A stretch of 59,048 nt of DNA from Salinivirgaceae bacterium. Lineage in GTDB: Bacteria; Bacteroidota; Bacteroidia; Bacteroidales; SZUA-534. How positions within the stretch are numbered: the first letter of the stretch is position 1; each line of letters opens with the position of its first letter. This document shows, piece by piece, positions 16,713-30,182 of the stretch. The stretch covers positions 1-59,048 of the forward strand of contig JAQICC010000310.1 in NCBI GenBank assembly GCA_027858735.1. The letters are read 5' to 3'. Below the pieces are notes generated by a model. It searched no databases, was not told the origin of the DNA, and saw only the letters and a list, made by a program, of their open reading frames with translations. A program made the position numbers and the translations under genes.

Positions 16713-18500
16713 ATGACAAGGTCTATTCTTACTTTAATATTAATACTCTTTACCATTGTTTTTGCAAAGGCTCAAACAGCTATGACAAATGTTGATGCTA
16801 GAAATAGCACCTGTTTAAATGGAAAATGGCAAACAATAATTGACCCAACAGGTGTGGGGAATTGGCGTGAAGTATGGAAAGAAAAAGTGCCTGAGAAAAA
16901 AACTGATTTCTATGAATACTCTTTTGAAGGTGGCCCTGTTTTAGAGGTGCCTGGCGATTTTAATTCTCAAATTAAAGAAATTACTTATTTAGAAGGTACT
17001 GTCTGGTATAAAAAGACTTTTACCTATACTAGGGATAGCAGTAAAAGGCTTTTTATTCATTTTGGAGCAGTTAATTATTTGGCTGATATTTATTTGAATG
17101 GTGAGCATTTAGGGCAGCATGAGGGTGGCTTTACTCCATTTCAGTTTGAACTTACCCATAAAGTGTTAGAGGGTGAAAATCGACTAATAGTAAAAGCTGA
17201 TAATAGCAGAAAGAGTGATGGACTGCCAGGCTTAGGATTCGATTGGTTTAATTATGGGGGGATTACCCGCGATGTAAATCTCGTTGAAACCAATGCTACC
17301 TATATTGATGATTACTCCATTCAACTGAAAAAGGGTTCGAATAATCAGGTGTTGGGCTGGGTTAAATTAAACGGAAAAAAGCCCCAACAACAAATTGAAA
17401 TAAACATTCCTGAACTAAATGTAAAATATAAAACTCAAAGCAATGCTAAGGGTATTGGTGTGATTACTTTTAAAGGAAAATTTGATCATTGGAGTCCTGA
17501 AAATCCTAAACGTTATGAAGTAATTATTAAATGTGAGACCGATGCGTTAAAAGATACTATTGGTTTTAGAACGATAAAGGTTCAAGGTCCAACAGTAGTG
17601 CTCAATGGGAAATCTATTTTCTTAAAGAGCATAAATATTCATGAGGAAAATCCATTGAAAGGTGCAAGGGCATTTAGTAAAGATGATGCGAAACTTTTGT
17701 TAACCTGGGCAAAAGAGTTGGGCTGTAATATGGTTCGTTTGGCTCACTATCCTCATAACGAGTACATGGTTAAAATGGCTGAAAAAATGGGTTTGATGGT
17801 GTGGAGCGAAATTCCTGTATACCAACACATTGAATTCTCAACACCCGGTGTTGAAGATAAAATGGATTTGATGATGCGTGAAATGATTAAGCGCGATAAA
17901 AATCGATGTGGTGTGGTCATTTGGAGTTTGTCGAACGAAACCTATTCATCTACAGCCAATCGCGATCTGGCACTCTCAAATTTAACAAAAAAATGCCGAG
18001 CATTAGATTCAACAAGACTAATAACACACGTAATTAATACACAGGGCTATGCTAACAATACTTTTAATGTTTGGGATACTTTGTATCGTTACTCTGATAT
18101 AATTTCAATAAATGAATATGTCGGCTGGTATGAACCTTGGCAAGGAAAACCTGTAGATACCAAATGGGATTTGATTTATCCTGATAAACCCGTTTTTATT
18201 TCTGAATTTGGGGGTGAAGCTCTGTATGGCAGTAATTATGGACCAAAAGATGAAGCGGCCTATTGGAGCGAAGAATATCAGGAACAAATATATAAAGACC
18301 AAATTGAAATGTTTAAAACGGTTCCCAATTTAGTAGGGGTATGCCCATGGTTATTAGTCGATTATCGCTCGTTAGGACGCATGCATCCAATATATCAAAA
18401 GGGATACAATCGAAAAGGACTGTTGTCTGAAAAAGGTGAAAAAAAGAAAGCTTGGTTTGTTATGAAGAACTATTATGACAAGGTTTCATCAGATGAATAG
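16713..18500 (+). CDS. GH2 beta-glucuronidase-type (uronidase) with NxK carboxylate-binding motif
   Basis: This 595-residue secreted protein (signal ending FAKAQ) belongs to the glucuronidase branch of GH2. E409 in WSLSNETYS is the predicted acid/base and E498 in FISEFGGEAL the nucleophile, with NEYVGWYEPW between them as in known beta-glucuronidases. N566 and K568 in GYNRKG form the N-x-K motif that in Escherichia coli GUS contacts the uronic-acid carboxylate. The numbering here coincides with that of the E. coli enzyme. This makes a beta-glucuronidase or beta-galacturonidase more likely than a galactosidase. No loop large enough to mimic gut loop-class enzymes stands out. In this locus it may remove beta-linked uronic acid from a side chain. 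Confidence 0.88.
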   Translation: MTRSILTLILILFTIVFAKAQTAMTNVDARNSTCLNGKWQTIIDPTGVGNWREVWKEKVPEKKTDFYEYSFEGGPVLEVPGDFNSQIKEITYLEGTVWYKKTFTYTRDSSKRLFIHFGAVNYLADIYLNGEHLGQHEGGFTPFQFELTHKVLEGENRLIVKADNSRKSDGLPGLGFDWFNYGGITRDVNLVETNATYIDDYSIQLKKGSNNQVLGWVKLNGKKPQQQIEINIPELNVKYKTQSNAKGIGVITFKGKFDHWSPENPKRYEVIIKCETDALKDTIGFRTIKVQGPTVVLNGKSIFLKSINIHEENPLKGARAFSKDDAKLLLTWAKELGCNMVRLAHYPHNEYMVKMAEKMGLMVWSEIPVYQHIEFSTPGVEDKMDLMMREMIKRDKNRCGVVIWSLSNETYSSTANRDLALSNLTKKCRALDSTRLITHVINTQGYANNTFNVWDTLYRYSDIISINEYVGWYEPWQGKPVDTKWDLIYPDKPVFISEFGGEALYGSNYGPKDEAAYWSEEYQEQIYKDQIEMFKTVPNLVGVCPWLLVDYRSLGRMHPIYQKGYNRKGLLSEKGEKKKAWFVMKNYYDKVSSDE

Positions 18501-18580
18501 GATGTATTATAGCATAATATTTAGGCGTATTTTAGACATAAGAGAATATACTAAAAAATGAATTAGAAAATTAAACAACT

Positions 18581-20986
18581 ATGGGATTGAAAACACTTTT
18601 TAGCCTATTTTTCATCACAGTATTCCATGCAACTTCACTTTGGTCGCAGTCTTCCGATAAACTTTGGTATGATGAACCTGCCAATTATTTTGAAGAAACG
18701 CTGGTGTTGGGAAATGGACAACAAGGAGCTACCGTTTTTGGAGGTACAGCAACGGAAACTATTTACCTGAATGATATAACACTTTGGTCGGGTTCTCCAG
18801 TTAAGGTGGCAGATATGAATCCTGAAGCATATAAATATCTTCCTGCGGTTAGAGAAGCCTTAAAAAATGAGGACTATGCATTGGCTGATTCCTTAAACAA
18901 AAGTTTGCAAGGCAAAAATTCAGAAACTTATGCTCCATTGGGTACACTCAAAATTAATTTCCATAACGAGGGTGAAGTAAAAAATTATTACCGTGAATTA
19001 GATTTAAACAACGCTATATCTTCGGTTGCCTACGAACAAAATGGAGTAGAATACAAACGGGAGTATTTTGTTTCGCATCCTGATAAAGTTCTGATAATTA
19101 AATTGACGAGTAACAACAAAAAAGCATTGAATTTTGATATTAAATTTGAAAGCTTGCTAAACTACAAAACAGCAGTGAATAAGGGCGTTTTAAAAGGCGT
19201 TGGTTCAGCTCAAATTCATTCTTCTCCCACCTATTTAAGTGATACAGTATTTGAAGCTAGGGCGAAAGAAAATGGAGGAACACGATTCATTTCATTAATA
19301 CAATTAAAAAATACTGACGGTGAGTTGATTTCCACCGATTCAACCATTGGCGTACAAAATGCAAGTGAAGTACTTGTTTATGTTTCACTGGCTACTAGTT
19401 TTAATGGATTTGATAAAAATCCGGTAACGGAAGGAGCTGATTATGAAGGTATCGCTAACAAGCAATTGGAGAAAGCCTTTGCCAAAACATATCAAGAGTT
19501 AAAGACAAATCACGTAAGCGATTATCAGACATATTTTAAACGTGTTAGTTTAAGTTTGGGCGAAACAACAGCGCCGAATTTGCCTACTGATGAGCGACTA
19601 AAACGGTATGCTGAGGGCAAAGAGGATAAAAATCTTGAAATTCTATATTTCCAATATGGGCGCTATTTGTTAATAAGCAGCTCACGTACTCCTGAAGTAC
19701 CTGCAAATCTGCAAGGCCTGTGGAATCATCACTATTATCCACCATGGAGTAGCAATTATACCATGAACATTAATATTGAGGAGAATTATTGGTTGGCCGA
19801 AAATGCCAATTTATCTGAAATGCATCAACCCTTATTGTCGTTCATAAATAATTTGGCAACTACGGGTGCTGTAACAGCAAAAACCTTTTATGGAGCCGGC
19901 GGATGGTGTGTTGCTCATAACTCTGACATTTGGGCTATGAGTAATCCGGTTGGTAATTTTGGTCAGGGTTACCCTGGATGGGCCAACTGGAATATGGGCG
20001 GTGTTTGGGTAAGTACCCATTTGTGGGAGCATTACACCTTTACAAAAGACGAGGTTTTTCTTAAAAATAAAGCTTACCCTCTAATGAAGGGAGCTGTTCA
20101 GTTTTGTTTAGACTGGATGGTGGAAGATAAGGATGGAAAACTAATTACATCACCATCTACATCTCCCGAAAATAATTACATTACGGATAAAGGTTACCAT
20201 GGTGCTACCTTTTATGGGGGAAGTGCCGACATTGCCATGATTCGTGAATTGTTTACCCAAACCCTTGCTGCCGAAACTGTTTTGGAGAATGATGAAGCCT
20301 TTTCGCTGAAATTAAAGCAAGCACTTGATAAATTATTACCGTATAAAATTAGTGAAACAGGAAGTTTGCAGGAATGGTATTTCGATTGGAAGGATGAAGA
20401 TCCCCAACACCGCCATCAATCCCATTTGTTTGGTCTGTTTCCTGGTCACCAAATAACTCCTGTTGCAACACCAAGTTTGGCTAATGCTTGCCGCAAAACC
20501 CTTGAAATTAAAGGCGACGAAACTACAGGCTGGTCAAAGGGATGGAGAATCAACCTTTGGGCCCGGTTAGGTGATGGCAACCATGCTTATAAAATGTACC
20601 GCGAGTTATTGAATTATGTAGAACCTGATGCCATTCGTCCAAAAGATTCGTGGCGTGGAGGAACATATCCCAACCTTTTTGATGCTCACCCACCATTCCA
20701 AATTGATGGCAATTTTGGAGGAGCCGCAGCTGTGGTTGAGATGCTCTTACAATCTACTGAAAATGAAATATATTTATTACCGGCACTTCCTGATAATTGG
20801 AATACAGGCGAGGTACAAGGCATTTGTGCTCGTGGAGGTTTTGTAATTGACATGAAATGGAAAAATGGTAAACTAAAAACGGTAAAAGTGACTAGCAAAG
20901 CTGGTAGTCCTTGCAAAATTAATTATGGAGGTAAAACCATGGATGTAGTTTTGAAGTCTGGAGAAACAAAAGAATTGACATTTTAA
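18581..20986 (+). CDS. GH95 alpha-L-fucosidase (or alpha-L-galactosidase)
   Basis: This 801-residue secreted enzyme (signal near TSLWSQ) should hydrolyse terminal alpha-1,2-L-fucose, as on fucosylated xyloglucan. The N-terminal domain is typical (LWYDEPANYFEETLVLGNGQQGATVFGG, INLNDITLWSG-like). The (alpha/alpha)6 barrel has the GH95 catalytic set: N396 and N398 in MNINIEENYW, E530 in TSPSTSPENNY, and D709 in FQIDGNFGG. These correspond to N421/N423, E566 and D766 of Bifidobacterium AfcA. Some GH95 members prefer alpha-L-galactose, which sequence alone cannot exclude. An 80-bp gap precedes it and the SGNH gene begins 6 bp after its stop. Confidence 0.93.
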   Translation: MGLKTLFSLFFITVFHATSLWSQSSDKLWYDEPANYFEETLVLGNGQQGATVFGGTATETIYLNDITLWSGSPVKVADMNPEAYKYLPAVREALKNEDYALADSLNKSLQGKNSETYAPLGTLKINFHNEGEVKNYYRELDLNNAISSVAYEQNGVEYKREYFVSHPDKVLIIKLTSNNKKALNFDIKFESLLNYKTAVNKGVLKGVGSAQIHSSPTYLSDTVFEARAKENGGTRFISLIQLKNTDGELISTDSTIGVQNASEVLVYVSLATSFNGFDKNPVTEGADYEGIANKQLEKAFAKTYQELKTNHVSDYQTYFKRVSLSLGETTAPNLPTDERLKRYAEGKEDKNLEILYFQYGRYLLISSSRTPEVPANLQGLWNHHYYPPWSSNYTMNINIEENYWLAENANLSEMHQPLLSFINNLATTGAVTAKTFYGAGGWCVAHNSDIWAMSNPVGNFGQGYPGWANWNMGGVWVSTHLWEHYTFTKDEVFLKNKAYPLMKGAVQFCLDWMVEDKDGKLITSPSTSPENNYITDKGYHGATFYGGSADIAMIRELFTQTLAAETVLENDEAFSLKLKQALDKLLPYKISETGSLQEWYFDWKDEDPQHRHQSHLFGLFPGHQITPVATPSLANACRKTLEIKGDETTGWSKGWRINLWARLGDGNHAYKMYRELLNYVEPDAIRPKDSWRGGTYPNLFDAHPPFQIDGNFGGAAAVVEMLLQSTENEIYLLPALPDNWNTGEVQGICARGGFVIDMKWKNGKLKTVKVTSKAGSPCKINYGGKTMDVVLKSGETKELTF

Positions 20987-20992
20987 CAATTG

Positions 20993-24891
<3,899 letters not shown>

Positions 24892-24984
24892 CACAGTGTA
24901 TACATTAAAAAAATACTGAAAGAGGAGGCTTTGCCAACAAATTTACAGGTAGAAATTGAAGAACAAAAATCCATAGTCAAGTAA
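24892..24984 (+). other. Open in-frame extension after the LacZ-type GH2 stop codon
   Basis: After the TAG at 24889-24891 the same frame stays open for 30 codons to TAA at 24982-24984 and reads like protein (SVYIKKILKEEALPTNLQ). The upstream protein already ends where LacZ-type enzymes normally end, so this could be the remains of another gene's 3' end, or chance. No start codon or motif supports a separate gene. Confidence 0.25.
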
Positions 24985-25011
24985 ATTAGTACTAATTGAA
25001 TATTAGAGCTT

Positions 25012-26229
25012 ATGAAAAAGAATTTTATTATCCTGTCAATTGGAATGTTTGCGTTATTTATTGCAAGCTGCAATAGTAGTAAACATGATGCTAAGGAAAT
25101 TTTATTACAAAAAGTTGATTCTGCTTTGTCCATAGCTGCGCAGCAGAGTATATTAATGGCCGAATCATTAATGGATAAACCCAATCAGTTTCCGCGTTCG
25201 GTTAATGCAAATGGCGATTTAGTAACCAGCAATTCTGAATGGTGGTGTAGCGGGTTTTTCCCTGGCACATTGTGGTATTTGTATGAAAATTCAAATAATG
25301 CCGTAGTAAAGGATTATGCCGAAGCTTTTACCCTACGAATTGAGCATGATACATGGAATAGTTTTGATCACGATATTGGTTTTATTATTTATTGTAGCTA
25401 TGGCAATGGCTATCGCTTAACTGGAAATCCTAGCTATAAACCTATTATAAAGTCTGCTGCTGAAAAATTGGCAACACGCATGCACCCAAAAACAAAAGCA
25501 CTTTTATCCTGGAATCCTGGGCCATGGAATAGTCATTGGCAATACCCTGTAATTATCGACAACATGATGAACCTGGAATTATTGATGTGGGCGGGTGAAA
25601 ATTACAATGATTCAAACTTAATAAATATAGCGTTAACACATTCAAATACAACCATAACAAATCATTACCGTCCCGATAACAGCTGTTTTCATGTAGTATC
25701 ATATGATACTATCACTGGGCAGCCGCATATAAAACAAACAGCACAAGGTTTTAGCAACGAATCGGCATGGGCTCGTGGCCAATCATGGGGGTTGTATGGA
25801 TATACCATGATGTATCGCGAAAGCAAAGACCAGAAATACCTAGACCAAGCCATTAAAATTGCGGATTTATTAGTGAACCACCCCAATTTGCCTGACGATA
25901 AAATTCCTTATTGGGATTATGATGCCCCTAACATTCCTGATGCTTTACGTGATGCTTCGGCTGGAGCCATTATGGCATCAGCATTACTCGAATTAAGCAC
26001 TATGGTTACTGATGAGAAAGCCAAAGATTATTTTACAACCGCTGAAAAGCAAATTGAAACACTTTGCGGATCTGAATATATTGCCAAAGAAGGTGAGAAT
26101 GGCCACTTTATTCTGAAACATAGTGTAGGACATATGCCTATGAATAGCGAAGTTGATGTTCCACTTAGTTATGCCGACTACTATTTTGTTGAAGCATTAA
26201 TCAGATATAAAAATTTAAAAGAAAATTAG
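25012..26229 (+). CDS. GH88 unsaturated glucuronyl hydrolase-like lipoprotein
   Basis: This 405-residue lipoprotein (signal ending FIASC) has the (alpha/alpha)6-barrel signatures of GH88: WWCSGFFPGTLWYLYE, HDIGFIIYCSYGNGYRLTGN with D121, GPWNSHWQYPVIIDNMMNLELL with D183, and WARGQSWGLYGYTMMYRES. D121 and D183 correspond in spacing to D88 and D149 of Bacillus UGL. Characterised GH88 enzymes hydrate and release 4,5-unsaturated uronic acids produced by polysaccharide lyases. No lyase gene is visible in the window, so its natural substrate here is unclear. It is followed 1 bp later by GH43, so the two are probably coupled. Confidence 0.88.
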   Translation: MKKNFIILSIGMFALFIASCNSSKHDAKEILLQKVDSALSIAAQQSILMAESLMDKPNQFPRSVNANGDLVTSNSEWWCSGFFPGTLWYLYENSNNAVVKDYAEAFTLRIEHDTWNSFDHDIGFIIYCSYGNGYRLTGNPSYKPIIKSAAEKLATRMHPKTKALLSWNPGPWNSHWQYPVIIDNMMNLELLMWAGENYNDSNLINIALTHSNTTITNHYRPDNSCFHVVSYDTITGQPHIKQTAQGFSNESAWARGQSWGLYGYTMMYRESKDQKYLDQAIKIADLLVNHPNLPDDKIPYWDYDAPNIPDALRDASAGAIMASALLELSTMVTDEKAKDYFTTAEKQIETLCGSEYIAKEGENGHFILKHSVGHMPMNSEVDVPLSYADYYFVEALIRYKNLKEN

Positions 26230-26230
26230 A

Positions 26231-27748
26231 ATGAAACAGTTTTTAATAATTAGCATCCTTCTTTCATGGAGTTTTTTAGTGAATGCACAGTATCAAACTT
26301 CCATCAGTAATAAAGGAGAAGGCTACTTCACCAATCCAATTTTTGCAGGCGATTATCCCGATCCAAGTATTCTGCGCGATGGTAACGATTACTATGTAGT
26401 TCATTCATCGTTTGAATATTATCAGGGTTTATTAATTTGGCATTCCACCGATTTAATTAATTGGAACCCTTTGGTTAACGCTCTCAACCAATATGTAGGA
26501 TCTGTTTATGCGCCTGATTTAATCAAGCACAACAATAAGTACTACATTTATTTTCCTGCTAAAGGAAGCAATTTTGTGGTTTGGGCAAATAAAATCGAAG
26601 GTCCCTGGAGCAAGCCCATTGACTTAAAAGTAGGTAATATTGACCCTGGCCATGTGGTTGATAAGGATGGAAAACGCTACTTATACTTTAGTAATGGCGG
26701 TTATGTTCCCTTATCGGAAGATGGATTGAAAGTTACCGGAAATTTAACCATGTCATACGAGGGGTGGCCATTACCCGAAGACTGGATTATTGAGTGTTTC
26801 TGTTTAGAAGGACCTAAACTAATGAAACATGGCGACTATTATTATCTAACCGTAGCTGAAGGTGGAACATCGGGTCCTGCCACAGGTCATACCGTAGTAT
26901 CGGCACGATCAAAATCCCCATTAGGACCGTGGGAAAATTCTCCCTATAATCCCATTGCACGTACCGAAAGCAGTAAAGAAAAATGGTGGTCGGTAGGACA
27001 CGCTACTATTTTTGATGATGTAGCAGGTGATTGGTGGATGGTGTTACATGGCTACGAGAACGGACATTATAACATGGGTAGACAAACAATGCTACTTCCG
27101 GTAGAGTGGACCGCTGACGGATGGTATAAAGTACCGGATGGCATTGAAATTGACCAACCCATAAAAAAGCCCAAAGGCAAAACAATGACTTCCAACTTCA
27201 ATATAAGTGATTCTTTTGATGGGAACGATTTAAAACCTCAATGGAGATATTTTAAAGAGACAGACTTTAGCAGACATAAGGTTGAAAACAATACCCTTAC
27301 GCTTCAAGCCAAAGGCGACGCTATAGGAAATTCTTCGCCCCTACTTACCATTGCTGCCGATCATTCTTACGAAGCACAAGTTGAAATGGTAATTGATGAG
27401 GGTGCCATGGGTGGTTTGGTATTAATGTATAATGAAAATGCTTATGGTGGAATATTGGCCGACAGTAAAAACATTCACTGCAACATTCGCCGCTGGCAAT
27501 TTATTGCCGAAAAAGAGGTCATTAAAAATCATGTATATCTGAAAATAAGAAATATTAATGATGTAGTAAATATGTATTACAGTCTGGATGGTGAAAACTG
27601 GAAAAGAGTAGAGACTTCTTTAGAAGTTTCAGGTTTCCATCACAATGCTTTCAGTGAGTTTATGAGTCTAAGAATTGGCCTTTGCTCCATTGGAGAAGGA
27701 CAGGTTGAATTTAAAAATTTTGAGTACAAAAAAATAAACAACAGATAA
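26231..27748 (+). CDS. GH43 beta-xylosidase/alpha-L-arabinofuranosidase
   Basis: This 505-residue secreted enzyme (signal ending VNAQ) has the five-bladed GH43 propeller and a C-terminal beta-sandwich. D44 in GDYPDPSI is the general base, the pKa-modulating Asp lies in VGNIDPGHVV, and E193 in CFCLEGPKL is the general acid. The C-terminal region (about 320-505, SDSFDGNDLKPQWRYF) is a concanavalin-like domain typical of GH43 enzymes active on arabinose or xylose side chains. BoGH43 enzymes of the Bacteroides ovatus xyloglucan locus are arabinofuranosidases, and by context this one may be too. It lies 1 bp after GH88 and 11 bp before GH31. Confidence 0.9.
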   Translation: MKQFLIISILLSWSFLVNAQYQTSISNKGEGYFTNPIFAGDYPDPSILRDGNDYYVVHSSFEYYQGLLIWHSTDLINWNPLVNALNQYVGSVYAPDLIKHNNKYYIYFPAKGSNFVVWANKIEGPWSKPIDLKVGNIDPGHVVDKDGKRYLYFSNGGYVPLSEDGLKVTGNLTMSYEGWPLPEDWIIECFCLEGPKLMKHGDYYYLTVAEGGTSGPATGHTVVSARSKSPLGPWENSPYNPIARTESSKEKWWSVGHATIFDDVAGDWWMVLHGYENGHYNMGRQTMLLPVEWTADGWYKVPDGIEIDQPIKKPKGKTMTSNFNISDSFDGNDLKPQWRYFKETDFSRHKVENNTLTLQAKGDAIGNSSPLLTIAADHSYEAQVEMVIDEGAMGGLVLMYNENAYGGILADSKNIHCNIRRWQFIAEKEVIKNHVYLKIRNINDVVNMYYSLDGENWKRVETSLEVSGFHHNAFSEFMSLRIGLCSIGEGQVEFKNFEYKKINNR

Positions 27749-27759
27749 CAAATAAAATT

Positions 27760-30150
27760 ATGAAGAGATTTACACTTTTTACCAGACAGCTAATGCTGCT
27801 AATGATTTGCCTAGCCATGGGCTTGGTAGCAAAATCACAATTACAGGGTTTCGGCTTACAAAACGAGCCTATCGATATTAGTACAGATTTTGCGGACTTT
27901 AAAAACACCTACTATCTGGCTGATAGTTTGGCTAGTTTTAATCCGGAAACCGGACAGGGTAAAATTTCATACAAACGCTATGAGTATGTCACCCGTATGG
28001 CATTTAATAACATGTTAGGTGTATTAGTACCGGTTGAGCAAAATGAGTTTCCGGCTGCTGAATATGCAGGCTCGCCAGAGTTGCCTTTTGCCATTGAGTT
28101 TGTGTCTCCACGAACCATTCGCATTAAAGCCAAGTCTGGCTTTGAAGTGGCTCCTGATCAAGAGTCTCTTATGCTAATTAACGGTAAAGCACCGGTCGAT
28201 AAATCGTGGAAATATTCGAAAACAGCAACAGGTCACCAGTATACTTCAAAATTTGGTAAGGTAGTTATTGAAACGGCTCCTTGGCATGTGTCAGTATACA
28301 ATGCAGAGGGTAAGCTCTTAACTTCAACAATTCATAACAGCGACATGTCAGAAAAAACCTATACTCCGGTATTGCCTTTTTCTTATGTTCGTCGCGCCAG
28401 CGATTATTCCCGTAGTTTTGCGGCTACATTTTCTTTATCGCCTGATGAAAAAATCTTTGGCTGCGGTGAATCTTTCCAGTCTTTTGATAAAAGAGGACAA
28501 AAAGTAGTGTTGTGGACGGATGATGCCAATGGTGTTCAAAATGAATCGATGTACAAACCCATACCGTTTTACATGAGTAGTCGTGGTTATGGTGTATTTA
28601 TGCATACTTCAACTCCTATTACAATAGATTTTGGTAAATACTTTAGTGGTGCCAATTCCATGATGATTGGCGATGAAGCCCTTGATTTATTTGTATTTAT
28701 TGGTGACCCAAAAGAAATTTTAAGCGAATACACCACCTTAACAGGAAAAGCTGAAATGCCTCCACTTTGGTCGTTTGGCTTTTGGATGAGTCGCATAACG
28801 TATTTCTCACAAGATGAAGGTTTGGCTGTGGCTGATAATTTGCGTGTACATAAAATACCTGCCGATGTATTGCACTTTGATACCGGTTGGTTCGAAACCG
28901 ATTGGCAATGCGATTACAAATTTGCACCCTCTCGTTTTGCGGACCCCAAAAAAATGATTGTGGAATTAAAGAAAAAAGGAATTCAAACTTGCCTTTGGCA
29001 ATTGCCCTATTTTGTACCTAAAAATTCAATATTTCCTGAAATTATTGAAAAGGGATTGTATGTAAAAAACAATAAAGGCAATTTACCTTATGAAGATGCC
29101 GTGTTGGATTTTACAAACCCTGATGCTGTATCTTGGTATCAAGGTAAAATAAAAAGCTTACTCGATTTAGGCGTGGGTGTTATAAAGGTAGATTTTGGTG
29201 AAGCCGCGCCTGCCAATGGTATTTATGCCAATGGGCGAACAGGCTTTTATGAGCATAATCTATACCCATTACGTTATAACAAAGCTGTAGCGGAAATTAC
29301 GAAGCAAACTACAAACGAAACAATTATTTGGGCTCGTAGTACCTGGGCAGGGAGTCAACGTTACCCCTTGCATTGGGGTGGCGATGCCGCCAATACCAAT
29401 ACAGCCATGTCAGCAACTTTACGTGGTGGACTTTCATTAGGCTTGTCAGGATTTTCATTCTGGAGTCATGATATTGGCGGTTTTGTACAAAAAACTCCAG
29501 AAGATATTTACCGTCGTTGGACTCCATTTGGTATGCTAACATCACATGTTCGTACACATGGTGCCCCTCCAACCGAGCCTTGGGAATATGGCGAAGATTT
29601 TACAAATGCCTTCCGTAATGCAACCAATTTACGTTACGAGCTAATGCCTTATATTTATGCACAGGCAAAACAGTGCAGCGAAAATGGATGGCCTATGATG
29701 CGAGCACTTTTTGTGGAATATCCAGATGATGCCGGTTCATGGCTAATTGACAATGAATATTTGTTTGGTTCTGATATTTTAGTAGCACCTATGTTTGAAA
29801 ATGGCACTTCACGTGATGTTTATTTACCTGCTGGCGAATGGATTGATTACCAAACAGGGAATGCTTACCAAGCTGGATGGCACCATATAGAAGCTGGCGA
29901 TATACCTATCATCATGTTAGTAAAAAGTGGTACTGTTCTTCCTCATATTGAGTTAGCACAATCAACAGCATTTATGGATTGGACCAAACTTAAACTAAAG
30001 GTTTTTGCAAAAAATGGCGAAACAGCAACTGGTTTGGTTTGTTTGCCCGAAACCAAAGAATTAAAGACTATAGAAGTTAAAAATGGTGCTTTAGTTACTG
30101 ATCCCTATGCAGGCAAAGTTAAATGGGAAATTTCAAGCTATAATAAATAA
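27760..30150 (+). CDS. GH31 alpha-xylosidase-type glycoside hydrolase
   Basis: This 796-residue secreted enzyme (signal ending AKSQ) probably removes alpha-1,6-xylose from the non-reducing end of xyloglucan oligosaccharides. It has the GH31 N-terminal beta-sandwich, a TIM barrel with catalytic nucleophile D478 in VIKVDFGEAAP and acid/base D542 in HWGGDAAN, and C-terminal beta domains. The DFGE context is that of YicI-like alpha-xylosidases rather than alpha-glucosidases (usually DMNE). It is followed after 32 bp by a second GH31 of a different subtype, so the locus carries two alpha-xylosidase candidates. It is not known from sequence which acts on long or substituted oligosaccharides. Confidence 0.92.
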   Translation: MKRFTLFTRQLMLLMICLAMGLVAKSQLQGFGLQNEPIDISTDFADFKNTYYLADSLASFNPETGQGKISYKRYEYVTRMAFNNMLGVLVPVEQNEFPAAEYAGSPELPFAIEFVSPRTIRIKAKSGFEVAPDQESLMLINGKAPVDKSWKYSKTATGHQYTSKFGKVVIETAPWHVSVYNAEGKLLTSTIHNSDMSEKTYTPVLPFSYVRRASDYSRSFAATFSLSPDEKIFGCGESFQSFDKRGQKVVLWTDDANGVQNESMYKPIPFYMSSRGYGVFMHTSTPITIDFGKYFSGANSMMIGDEALDLFVFIGDPKEILSEYTTLTGKAEMPPLWSFGFWMSRITYFSQDEGLAVADNLRVHKIPADVLHFDTGWFETDWQCDYKFAPSRFADPKKMIVELKKKGIQTCLWQLPYFVPKNSIFPEIIEKGLYVKNNKGNLPYEDAVLDFTNPDAVSWYQGKIKSLLDLGVGVIKVDFGEAAPANGIYANGRTGFYEHNLYPLRYNKAVAEITKQTTNETIIWARSTWAGSQRYPLHWGGDAANTNTAMSATLRGGLSLGLSGFSFWSHDIGGFVQKTPEDIYRRWTPFGMLTSHVRTHGAPPTEPWEYGEDFTNAFRNATNLRYELMPYIYAQAKQCSENGWPMMRALFVEYPDDAGSWLIDNEYLFGSDILVAPMFENGTSRDVYLPAGEWIDYQTGNAYQAGWHHIEAGDIPIIMLVKSGTVLPHIELAQSTAFMDWTKLKLKVFAKNGETATGLVCLPETKELKTIEVKNGALVTDPYAGKVKWEISSYNK

Positions 30151-30182
30151 TATAATTGTTAATCATAAATAATATACTAGAA